64,000 nucleotides of DNA from Frankia umida (GTDB lineage: Bacteria > Actinomycetota > Actinomycetes > Frankiales > Frankiaceae). The position numbers were made by a program, and so were the translations under genes. A model generated the notes under the pieces. It saw only the letters and a list, made by a program, of their open reading frames with translations, was not told where the DNA came from and did not search any database. Each line of letters opens with the position of its first letter. Within the stretch, counting starts at the first letter, position 1. The stretch is from positions 68,298 through 132,297 of the forward strand of contig NZ_JALKFT010000016.1 in NCBI RefSeq assembly GCF_023242945.1. Reading direction: 5' to 3'. Below, in pieces: positions 57,527 to 64,000 of the stretch.

Positions 57527-59332
57527 CTAGAGGTACTGGCCGGTGTTGGCCACCGTGTCGATGGAGCGACCGGCCTCAGTGCCCTTGGTACCGGTGACGA
57601 GCGTGCGGATGTAGACGATCCGCTCGCCCTTCTTGCCGGAGATCCGGGCCCAGTCGTCCGGGTTGGTCGTGTTCGGGAGGTCCTCGTTCTCCTTGAACTC
57701 GTCCAGGCAGGCGGCGAGCAGGTACTGCATGCGCAGGCCCTTCTTGCCGCCTTCGATGTGCTCCTTGACCGACATCTTCTTGGCCCGGGCCACGATGTTC
57801 TCGATCATGGCGCCGGAGTTGAAGTCCTTGAAGTACAGGACTTCCTTGTCGCCGTTGGCGTAGGTCACCTCGAGGAAGCGGTTCTCCTCCGTCTCGGCGT
57901 ACATGCGCTCAACAACCCGTTGGATCATCGCCGCGACGGTGGCCTCACGGTTGCCATCGAACTCGGCGAGATCATCCGGATACAGCGGCAGGCTGGTCAC
58001 GACGTACTTGGCGAAGATGTCGCGCGCCGCCTCGGCGTCGGGACGCTCCACCTTGATCTTGACGTCGAGCCGGCCGGGCCGCAGGATCGCCGGGTCGATC
58101 ATGTCCTCGCGGTTGGACGCGCCGATCACGATGACGTTCTCGAGCTCCTCAACGCCGTCGATCTCGCTGAGCAGCTGCGGAACGATCGTGTTCTCCACGT
58201 CCGAGGACACACCCGAGCCGCGGGTCCGGAAGATCGAGTCCATCTCATCGAAGAACACGATCACCGGCATTCCCTCGGACGCCTTCTCGCGCGCCCGCTG
58301 GAACACCAGCCGGATCTGCCGCTCGGTCTCGCCGACGAACTTGTTGAGCAGCTCCGGGCCCTTGATGTTGAGGAAGAACGCCCGCCCGGAACCCTGGCCG
58401 GTCGCCGCTTCGACCTTCTTGGCCAGCGAGTTGGCGACCGCCTTGGCGATCAGCGTCTTGCCACAGCCGGGCGGGCCGTACAACAGCACGCCCTTCGGTG
58501 GCCTGAGCTGATGCTCCTTGTAGAGATCCTTGTAGAGGAACGGCAGCTCGACCGAGTCCCGGATCGACTCGATCTGACTCTTGAGCCCACCGATCTGCTC
58601 GTAGCCGATGTCCGGGACCTCTTCGAGGACCAGCTCCTCGACCTCGGACTTGGGAATGCGCTCGAAGGCGTACCCGGAGCGGGGCTCGATGAGCAGCGAG
58701 TCGCCTGCCCGGATCGGCCCGGCCAACAGTGGCTGGGCCAGCATGACGACGCGCTCCTCGTCGGTGTGACCGAGCACCAGTGCTCGATCACCGCCCTCGA
58801 GGACCTCCTTGAGCAGGACGATCTCGCCCTGTCGCTCGAACGAGCGCGCCTCGACCACGTTGAGGGCTTCGTTGAGCATGACCTCCTGGCCAGGCTCGAG
58901 CGCTTCGATGACGACACTCGGCGACACCGTCACCCGGAGCTTTCTGCCCTGGGTGAACACGTCGACGGTGCCGTCGTCGTAGTTGGAGACGAAGATCCCG
59001 TAGCCGCTGGGCGGCTGCGCGAGTCTGTCGACCTCCTCCTTCAGAGTGACGATCTGGTCGCGCGCCTCGCGCAGAGTCGCGACGAGCCTGTCGTTCTGCC
59101 CTGAGACAGACGACAGCTCCGCCTGGACCTCCGCGAGCCGTTCCTCCAGCACCCTCACCTGCCTGGGCGATTCGGACAACCTACGCCGCAGCATGGCCAC
59201 TTCCTCTTCCAGGAAGGCGACCTGCGTCGTGAGCTCGTGTGATTCCTTCTCGTACGCCGACCGCCGTGATTCGGCATCACCTGGACGACCCGTGCTCCCA
59301 TCGGAGCCAGAGCCCGAACGGGGACCGGACAC
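57527..59332 (-). CDS. arc: Proteasomal AAA ATPase Arc (Mpa)
   Basis: 601 residues from GTG 59332, preceded by GGAGGTGGAGG. The N-terminal coiled coil (HELTTQVAFLEEEVAMLRRR, VLEERLAEVQAELSS) captures Pup; two OB-like segments follow (GYGIFVSNYDDGTVDVFTQG and VLGHTDEERVVMLAQPLLAG); the AAA core has GVLLYGPPGCGKTLIAKAVA, IVFFDEMDSIFRTRGSGVSS and RPGRLDVKIKVERPDAEAAR. The C-terminus GQYL carries the penultimate Tyr that docks into the proteasome alpha ring and opens the gate. It unfolds pupylated substrates for PrcBA. Confidence 0.96.
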   Translation of the reverse strand: MSGPRSGSGSDGSTGRPGDAESRRSAYEKESHELTTQVAFLEEEVAMLRRRLSESPRQVRVLEERLAEVQAELSSVSGQNDRLVATLREARDQIVTLKEEVDRLAQPPSGYGIFVSNYDDGTVDVFTQGRKLRVTVSPSVVIEALEPGQEVMLNEALNVVEARSFERQGEIVLLKEVLEGGDRALVLGHTDEERVVMLAQPLLAGPIRAGDSLLIEPRSGYAFERIPKSEVEELVLEEVPDIGYEQIGGLKSQIESIRDSVELPFLYKDLYKEHQLRPPKGVLLYGPPGCGKTLIAKAVANSLAKKVEAATGQGSGRAFFLNIKGPELLNKFVGETERQIRLVFQRAREKASEGMPVIVFFDEMDSIFRTRGSGVSSDVENTIVPQLLSEIDGVEELENVIVIGASNREDMIDPAILRPGRLDVKIKVERPDAEAARDIFAKYVVTSLPLYPDDLAEFDGNREATVAAMIQRVVERMYAETEENRFLEVTYANGDKEVLYFKDFNSGAMIENIVARAKKMSVKEHIEGGKKGLRMQYLLAACLDEFKENEDLPNTTNPDDWARISGKKGERIVYIRTLVTGTKGTEAGRSIDTVANTGQYL

Positions 59333-59451
59333 TGCGCCTCCACCTCCCCCGTGCTGACCGGGACGCACCCACACTACCGTTGTGACCGCCGTTGGCAGGC
59401 CGGTCAGGCAAGGACGACCCGGCTTTGCCGTAAACAGCGGGTTACGGTGCC

Positions 59452-59781
59452 ATGGTGACAGAAGATCGGAGCCCTGTGGCAACTCCAGCGAAGCCGGGCG
59501 TTTCGGCCAGCCTGCGTGTGCGGGTCGACCAGAACGCCTGCACCGGCGATGGCCTGTGCGTCCAGCTCGCTCCGAGCGTGTTCGAGTTCGACGTCGACGG
59601 CCTGGCCTACGTCAAGGACGACTCCGGCGAACTCCAGACGCTCGACGGCGCGCACGTCCCCGTCCCCCTCCCCCTCGTGGACGCCGTCCTGGGCGCCGCC
59701 GACGAGTGCCCCGGCACATGCATCTACGTCGAACGCCCCGATGGCACCCTCGAGGCCGGCGGCCCCTCCGAGGACGACTGA
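59452..59781 (+). CDS. Small ferredoxin
   Basis: 109 residues from ATG 59452. RVRVDQNACTGDGLCVQLAP and AADECPGTCIYVERPDG contain the Cys residues of a single-cluster 3Fe-4S/4Fe-4S ferredoxin similar to those partnering cytochromes P450 in actinobacteria. The P450 partner is not in the window. It starts divergently from arc with a gap of 119 bases. A terminator hairpin lies 67 bases after its stop. Confidence 0.88.
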   Translation: MVTEDRSPVATPAKPGVSASLRVRVDQNACTGDGLCVQLAPSVFEFDVDGLAYVKDDSGELQTLDGAHVPVPLPLVDAVLGAADECPGTCIYVERPDGTLEAGGPSEDD

Positions 59782-60270
59782 CCGGAAACCCCCGAGCCCA
59801 CGCCCGATCACGCCCCGCAGCGACCCACCAGGCCAGATCGCGCTACACGGGTCGCCGTGGGGGGCATATCGGACACGAACACCCCCACGGCGACCCGCGT
59901 GGCCCCCGGCCGCCCGTACCCGCCGAGATTCTTGTCACAGACCGTAATTTTCCTGGCCGGAGCGGCGACTACCGGGACCCAGGGCCCGTTATCGGCCGTG
60001 GTGGGTCGTCGATGATCCACGCGAGGGCATCCTGGCCGATCCCGTGGATCTTCGGCGGGACGTGACGGCCCCGGGCATTTCTCGGCTCGGGGCGATCTCG
60101 GGCGTGTCGTCACCACGAAGCCACCAGACGCGCACAGGACGGTGCCCTCGCCGCCAGGCGCGGCGCCCCTCTCACCCGCACCGCGATCGCCCACGCCGAC
60201 TGTCACCGTGCCCAGCGACCGCAACCCGGCCCTGACCGAGCCAGCCCACCGAATTCCGCGCACGGACCGC
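59782..60270. other. Convergent intergenic region dominated by one strong hairpin
   Basis: 489 bases between the ferredoxin and trmI. Apart from the 16-bp hairpin at 59848-59897, no gene, repeat or operator was recognised. The frames that remain open here have poor codon bias. Confidence 0.5.
59848..59897. terminator. Perfect 16-bp hairpin between converging genes
   Basis: CGGGTCGCCGTGGGGG (59848-59863) pairs completely with CCCCCACGGCGACCCG (59882-59897) around an 18-base A/T-richer loop. It lies between the ferredoxin (ends 59781) and trmI (ends 60271) and is symmetrical, so it can end transcription from either side. Confidence 0.8.
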
Positions 60271-61416
60271 TTAAAGGACCTCAGCGGAATCGGTGATCGC
60301 CGTGGTGCCGGTGGCGTCGGTGGTGGTGGGAGAGTCGGTGGTGTCGGGCAGGGAGCCCTTGGCGGGGCGGCGACGGCGCACGGGGGGTGTGACGCCGTCG
60401 GCCATGCGGCGGGCGGTGACCAGGAAGCCGGTGTGACCGACCATGCGGTGGCCGGGTCGCACGGCGAGGCCCTCCACGTGCCAGTCGCGCAGCATGGTCT
60501 CCCAGGCGGCGGGTTCGGCGAAGGTGCCATGGCCGCGCAGGGTCTCCACGGTGCGGGACAGCTGCGTCGTGGTGGCGACGTAGGCACAGACCACGCCGCC
60601 GGGTACCAGGGCGGCGCTGACGGCGTCCACGACGTCCCAGGGCGCGAGCATGTCGAGCACGACGCGGTCGATGTCGCGTTCGGACGTCTCGGCCAGGTCA
60701 CCGACGTGGATGGTGTGGGCGGGGTGCGGGCCGCCGAAGAACGTCTCGATGTTGCGCCGCGCGATGTCGGCGAAGTCGGCCCGTCGTTCGTAGGAGATCA
60801 GCTGGCCGTGGTCACCGATGGCGCGCAGCAGCGAGCACGACAGGGCACCCGAGCCGACCCCGGCCTCAAGTACCCGCGCGCCGGGGAAGATGTCCGCGTA
60901 GGTGACGATCTGGCCGGCGTCCTTCGGGTAGACGACGGTCGCCCCGCGGGGCATCGACAGGACGAAGTCGACCAGCAGCGGACGCAACGCCAGGTAGTCG
61001 GTGCCACCGGTGCTGGTGACAACGATGCCCTCGGGTCGGCCGAGCAGCCCGTCGTGTTCGACGGCGCCGCGGTGGGTGTGGAACTGCTTGCCGGGTTCGA
61101 GGACGACGGTGTGCTTGCGTCCCTTGGGGTCGGTGAGCTGTACCCGGTCACCCTTGGTGAACAGGCCACGTCGATGTGACGCCCCCGTCGGAGCCGGCCG
61201 GAACGCCGACTCCCCCTCGTCCACCGTGGAGGTGCCCACCTCGTCTGTGGACGCGGCCGGCCCGCTCGTCGCGACGTCGCCCACGACCTCGGTCGGCTCG
61301 CCTCCCACCGTGTCGGTCGGCTCGCCTGCGCGGGAGGCCGTCGGCCCGCTCTCGGAGGTGGCTGGCTCGCTCGTCACGGCGGTGGCGACGGTCGGGTCGG
61401 GTGTGGCAGTGGTCAT
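60271..61416 (-). CDS. trmI: tRNA (adenine-N1)-methyltransferase TrmI
   Basis: 381 residues from ATG 61416. RRGLFTKGDRVQLTDPKGRK opens the family; PGKQFHTHRGAVEHDGLLGR, ARVLEAGVGSGALSCSLLRA (SAM motif I), ERRADFADIARRNIETFFG and VVLDMLAPWDVVDAVSAALV (motif IV) place it with Rv2118c, which makes m1A58 in tRNA. The first 75 residues are a low-complexity Thr/Ser/Glu tail (TSEPATSESGPTASRAGEPT) not found in the mycobacterial enzyme. It overlaps the protease gene by ATGA. Confidence 0.94.
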   Translation of the reverse strand: MTTATPDPTVATAVTSEPATSESGPTASRAGEPTDTVGGEPTEVVGDVATSGPAASTDEVGTSTVDEGESAFRPAPTGASHRRGLFTKGDRVQLTDPKGRKHTVVLEPGKQFHTHRGAVEHDGLLGRPEGIVVTSTGGTDYLALRPLLVDFVLSMPRGATVVYPKDAGQIVTYADIFPGARVLEAGVGSGALSCSLLRAIGDHGQLISYERRADFADIARRNIETFFGGPHPAHTIHVGDLAETSERDIDRVVLDMLAPWDVVDAVSAALVPGGVVCAYVATTTQLSRTVETLRGHGTFAEPAAWETMLRDWHVEGLAVRPGHRMVGHTGFLVTARRMADGVTPPVRRRRPAKGSLPDTTDSPTTTDATGTTAITDSAEVL

Positions 61417-62627
61417 CGGTGGGCCACCATGCGGGCGGCGGCGGCGGGGTCGAGCCGGGCGACGAGGTCGACCATCGCGAGCACGCCGACGGGCCGGCCC
61501 CCCTGGATGACGAGGTACTCCGAGGCGGGGGCCCGTTGGACGGCGGCCAGCAGGTCCTCGCCCTCCAGATCGGCATCGAACACCATGCCGGGCCCGATCT
61601 CCCGGCTCACCTCGTCCACGCTCATCCACGGCCTCCGATGCTCGGGCAGCGCATCGACCGCCGAGCCGTTCATGATCTTCTGGGGGGCGCCGTCGCGGCC
61701 GATGACGGCGACGGCGGTGGCTCCGACCTCCTGGGCGCGGCGCAGTGCCTCGGCGAGCGGGACGGCACCCTCGACCGGCAGGGTGCGCCGCACAAGCCGC
61801 CCGGCGGACAGCCCGGGCAGGCGCCCGCGCAGCTGGGCGGCGCGCAGTGACTGATAGGCCGCGAAGGCCAGGAAGCCCGCCAGAGCATACGTGTAGAACA
61901 GGCCGATGCCCTCGCCGCCCACCATCGACCCCCACACGACCAGGGCGCCGGCGACGACGAACCCGCCGTAGGCGCCGGCCCGCAGCCCGCGCAGCTGATC
62001 GCCGGTCGCCGCCCACACGGCCGCCACGACGATGCGCCCGCCGTCCAGGGGCAGACCGGGGGCGAGGTTGAACACGAACAGCGTGAGGTTGACCAGGCCG
62101 AGGTCGCGCAGCACGACGCCGAGGTGGGAGTCGCCGGAGACGGCGAGCAGGCCGAGCTCGCAGGCCCCGGCGAGGATGCCGTTGACCGCCGGGCCGCTGA
62201 AGGTGATCAGGAACATCCGGCCGGCGCTGCGCGGCTCGGGTTCGAACTCGGTGAACCCGGCGAAACCGTGCAGGGTCACCGAGCGGACCGTGTGCCCCAG
62301 GCGCAGGGCGACCAGGGCGTGCCCGAGCTCGTGGGCGAGCAGGGACGCCAGGAAGCCGACCGAGATGGCCGCGGCCAGGCCCAGCACCTGCCCGTCGGAG
62401 GCGTCGGGCAGCCGGTCGCGGATCGAGTCGGACAGCAGGTAGGCGACCAGGACCGCGAAGACCAGCGCGAACGGTGAGACGAGGATCGGGACGCCGCGGA
62501 CCCGCCCGAGCGTCATACCGGCGGGACGTTCCCCGCCGGGTTGCCCGGGCCGCTGACCCGGGGGCTGCCCGGAGCCACCCGGACCGCCGTGGGCATCCGA
62601 GCTGGCCTGGGAGCGCTGGTCCGTCAT
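61413..62627 (-). CDS. Site-2-type intramembrane zinc protease with CBS domains
   Basis: 404 residues from ATG 62627. Membrane helices include LVSPFALVFAVLVAYLLSDS and a second set around ISVGFLASLLAHELGHALVA, where HELGH is the zinc site; LFVFNLAPGLPLDGGRIVVA carries the LDG Asp. The C-terminal part has two CBS-like units (AEALRRAQEVGATAVAVIGR; AVQRAPASEYLVIQGGRPVG), which probably regulate activity by nucleotide binding. It is predicted to cut membrane-bound regulators. The trmI pairing is common in actinobacteria but its meaning is unknown. Confidence 0.92.
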   Translation of the reverse strand: MTDQRSQASSDAHGGPGGSGQPPGQRPGQPGGERPAGMTLGRVRGVPILVSPFALVFAVLVAYLLSDSIRDRLPDASDGQVLGLAAAISVGFLASLLAHELGHALVALRLGHTVRSVTLHGFAGFTEFEPEPRSAGRMFLITFSGPAVNGILAGACELGLLAVSGDSHLGVVLRDLGLVNLTLFVFNLAPGLPLDGGRIVVAAVWAATGDQLRGLRAGAYGGFVVAGALVVWGSMVGGEGIGLFYTYALAGFLAFAAYQSLRAAQLRGRLPGLSAGRLVRRTLPVEGAVPLAEALRRAQEVGATAVAVIGRDGAPQKIMNGSAVDALPEHRRPWMSVDEVSREIGPGMVFDADLEGEDLLAAVQRAPASEYLVIQGGRPVGVLAMVDLVARLDPAAAARMVAHR

Positions 62628-62753
62628 GGAACCGATGCTACGGAGTGGATCCGGCCCCGTCTGCCGGGCCTGTACGCGCTCGTGACCAGCTGGGGTGGGC
62701 GAAGCCGGGAGGCGGGGCGTCAAACTGTCGGTGGCGGGATCTAGGGTCCAGGC

Positions 62754-63635
62754 GTGACCACGACAACCCCACCGTCCGGTTCTCGGCCGCTGATCGGGTC
62801 GCTGTCGCCGTCGCGGGCAGCCGATTTCGTCAGCTGCCCGTTGCGGTACCGGTTCCGCGTCATCGACCGGCTGCCCGAACCACCCAGCGCCGCGGCCAGC
62901 CGGGGGACGCTCGTGCACACGGTGCTGGAGCGGCTGTTCGACCTGCCCGCCGCGGGGCGCACGCTGACAGCCGCCCGGGAGCTGGTGGAGCCCGCCTACG
63001 CGCGGCTGCGGGAGCGTGAGCCGGCCGTCGAGGGCCTGTTCGACGGTGCCGAGGCGCTGGCCACGTGGCTCGACTCGGCGCGTGATCTGCTCGAGGGCTA
63101 CTTCGTGCTGGAGGATCCGACCCGGCTCTCGCCCGCCGCCCGCGAGCTGTACGTCGAGCATGTGCTGGAGTCGGGTCTGCGACTGCGCGGCTATGTCGAC
63201 CGGCTCGATTCGGCGGCTACGGAGCAGGGCGTGGCGCTGCGGGTGGTCGACTACAAGACGGGGCGTTCGCCGGGCCCGGCGTTCGAGGCGTCGGCGATGT
63301 TCCAGATGCGCTTCTACGCTCTGCTGCTGTGGCGGGTGCGCGGGGTGATTCCCCGCGAGCTGCGCCTGTACTACCTGGGTGATCGCACGTGGCTGCGCAC
63401 CTCGCCGGACGAGGCCGATCTGCGCTCCACCGAACGGCGGATCACGGCGTTGTGGGCGGCGATCGAGCGGGCCCACCGCACGGGCGACTGGCGGGCCACG
63501 CCGAGTCGGCTGTGCTCCTGGTGCGATCACCAGTCGCGTTGCCCGGCCTTCGGAGGCACCCCGCCGCCGCTGCCGCCGCACGCCGCGCCCGGTCTCGACG
63601 ACAGCGCCCCCACGGTCTGCGAGGCCGACGGGTGA
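62754..63635 (+). CDS. RecB-family (PD-(D/E)XK) nuclease with an Fe-S cluster
   Basis: 293 residues from GTG 62754. LSPSRAADFVSCPLRYRFRV gives the first Cys; RGTLVHTVLERLFDL is the nuclease helix; LRGYVDRLDSAATEQGVALR and VVDYKTGRSPGPAFEASAM hold the catalytic D, D..K residues; CSWCDHQSRCPAF supplies the other three Cys for a 4Fe-4S cluster. Related proteins act in DNA repair (AddB/Cas4-like). It is head to head with the protease gene, 126 bases away. Confidence 0.9.
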   Translation: MTTTTPPSGSRPLIGSLSPSRAADFVSCPLRYRFRVIDRLPEPPSAAASRGTLVHTVLERLFDLPAAGRTLTAARELVEPAYARLREREPAVEGLFDGAEALATWLDSARDLLEGYFVLEDPTRLSPAARELYVEHVLESGLRLRGYVDRLDSAATEQGVALRVVDYKTGRSPGPAFEASAMFQMRFYALLLWRVRGVIPRELRLYYLGDRTWLRTSPDEADLRSTERRITALWAAIERAHRTGDWRATPSRLCSWCDHQSRCPAFGGTPPPLPPHAAPGLDDSAPTVCEADG

Positions 63636-63893
63636 GCCGAGGTGGCCGGTGGTGGCGCCGCGCGCGCTCAGTGGACGATGGGAGGCGGTTCGCACGGCGA
63701 CGGTACGGTAACCGCCGGAGACGTTGATCGCCTCCCGTTCGTTGCCGTTGCGGCGATGGCCACCGGGGCGAACGCGCCGCGGTTACCCCGGGGTCACAGA
63801 CGTATCCAGGACGATGGCATGCCCCCCCGGCCGCGGTGGCCGCGGTGAACACCGGCCCGCACAGGCGGCGACGCGCGCGAGGAGGACCCCACG

Positions 63894-64000
63894 ATGGCCC
63901 GACGCACCGGAGCATCCCCCGGCGGTGACCATCACGATGGTCTGGCCCAGTTCGGTCACCGAGTCGCGCAGGAACCCCAGTACCTCGGCGCCCGAGCGGG
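63894..64000 (+). CDS. Gene start of unknown product, running out of the window
   Basis: ATG 63894 has GAGGAGGA at about ten bases upstream, a strong ribosome site. The first codons read MARRTGASPGGDHHDGLAQF, continuing to the edge. From about codon 12 onward the DNA is antisense to an ABC-transporter ATPase (see the minus-strand fragment), so the frame is either a novel gene overlapping old DNA or a false start. Not resolvable here. Confidence 0.35.
   Translation, partial: MARRTGASPGGDHHDGLAQFGHRVAQEPQYLGARA
63926..64000 (-). pseudogene. ABC transporter ATPase fragment, truncated near its H-loop
   Basis: Reading in from the edge, the minus strand encodes RSGAEVLGFLRDSVTELGQT then IVMVT, the segment after Walker B in MacB-type ATPases, where THDP should follow. 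Instead it continues AGGCSGASGHRG, without family likeness, and stops near 63792. The rest of the gene is outside the window. Either the gene was cut at about 63926 by a rearrangement or a base is missing near the H-loop. Confidence 0.55.

Noticed and set aside
57230..59104. A 624-codon plus-strand frame opposite arc
   Set aside because: The AAA and coiled-coil motifs are on the minus strand; the plus frame has none.
1..64000. tRNA, rRNA or riboswitch genes
   Set aside because: No T-arm GTTCRANNC context with matching acceptor stem was seen. cobQ/cobD and metal genes made a cobalamin riboswitch worth checking, but no conserved B12-box-like GCCACTG motif was found upstream.

Overview
The window is about 72% GC by eye, with strong G/C bias at third codon positions, many GTG starts and short ATGA or GTGA overlaps. 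It carries a full Pup-proteasome locus, an actinobacterial TatA/TatC-HelY block, two PF04672-type (DUF574) methyltransferases, a TIR/NB-ARC/TPR protein, and a LutABC plus CobQ/CobD block. Together these point to a high-GC filamentous actinomycete, most likely Frankia or a close relative. That assignment is inference; no rRNA or tRNA gene is present to confirm it.

Region 1 (1-7.9 kb) is accessory: gene debris at the left edge, an SDR lacking its nucleotide-binding end, a lipoprotein, a 917-residue TIR-NB-ARC-TPR STAND protein, and a coiled-coil protein behind a promoter carrying two palindromes. Region 2 (7.9-18.6 kb) is ordinary chromosome: a PPOX-fold flavin/F420 protein, a DUF574 methyltransferase, a crotonase, a beta-ketoacyl synthase, a small gene pair, a metal module (ArsR sensor, CDF exporter, cupin), a PRPP synthetase-like enzyme and an ABC-2 exporter.

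Region 3 (18.6-34.7 kb) is a patchwork: a MerR gene behind a classic 19-bp-spacer promoter, small unknown genes framed by repeats, a methyltransferase behind twin palindromes, a uridine-kinase-like gene, decayed tyrosine and serine recombinase genes, a TIR-only gene, a VOC protein, a membrane protein/winged-helix operon, a second DUF574 methyltransferase, a two-component system and an IS remnant. A 31-bp repeat occurs three times here (near 19.0, 28.4 and 34.6 kb). A pair of 53-55-bp repeats and a pair of 23-bp repeats abut one another at 21.6 kb.

Region 4 (34.7-64 kb) is conserved core, mostly on the minus strand: lutA-lutB-lutC, helY-cobD-cobQ, tatA-tatC, pafB-pafC, an FKBP lipoprotein, pafA, prcB-prcA, pup, dop, the proteasomal ATPase arc, trmI with a site-2-type protease, a ferredoxin and a RecB-like nuclease. 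Pup encodes a C-terminal Gly-Gly-Glu, so it should be ligatable by PafA without prior deamidation; Dop would then act mainly in depupylation. Arc would feed pupylated substrates to the PrcA/PrcB core. PafB-PafC, related to WYL-domain DNA-damage regulators, is encoded in the same neighbourhood. The right edge is again broken, with an ABC-transporter ATPase fragment reading out of the window.

No CRISPR array, tRNA, rRNA or complete insertion sequence was seen. The strongest candidates for something new are the split serine-recombinase remnants at 24.0 and 27.25 kb with their fused C-terminal domain, the cassette-like repeats at 20.0-22.85 kb, and several compact promoters whose operators run up to or into the start codon.
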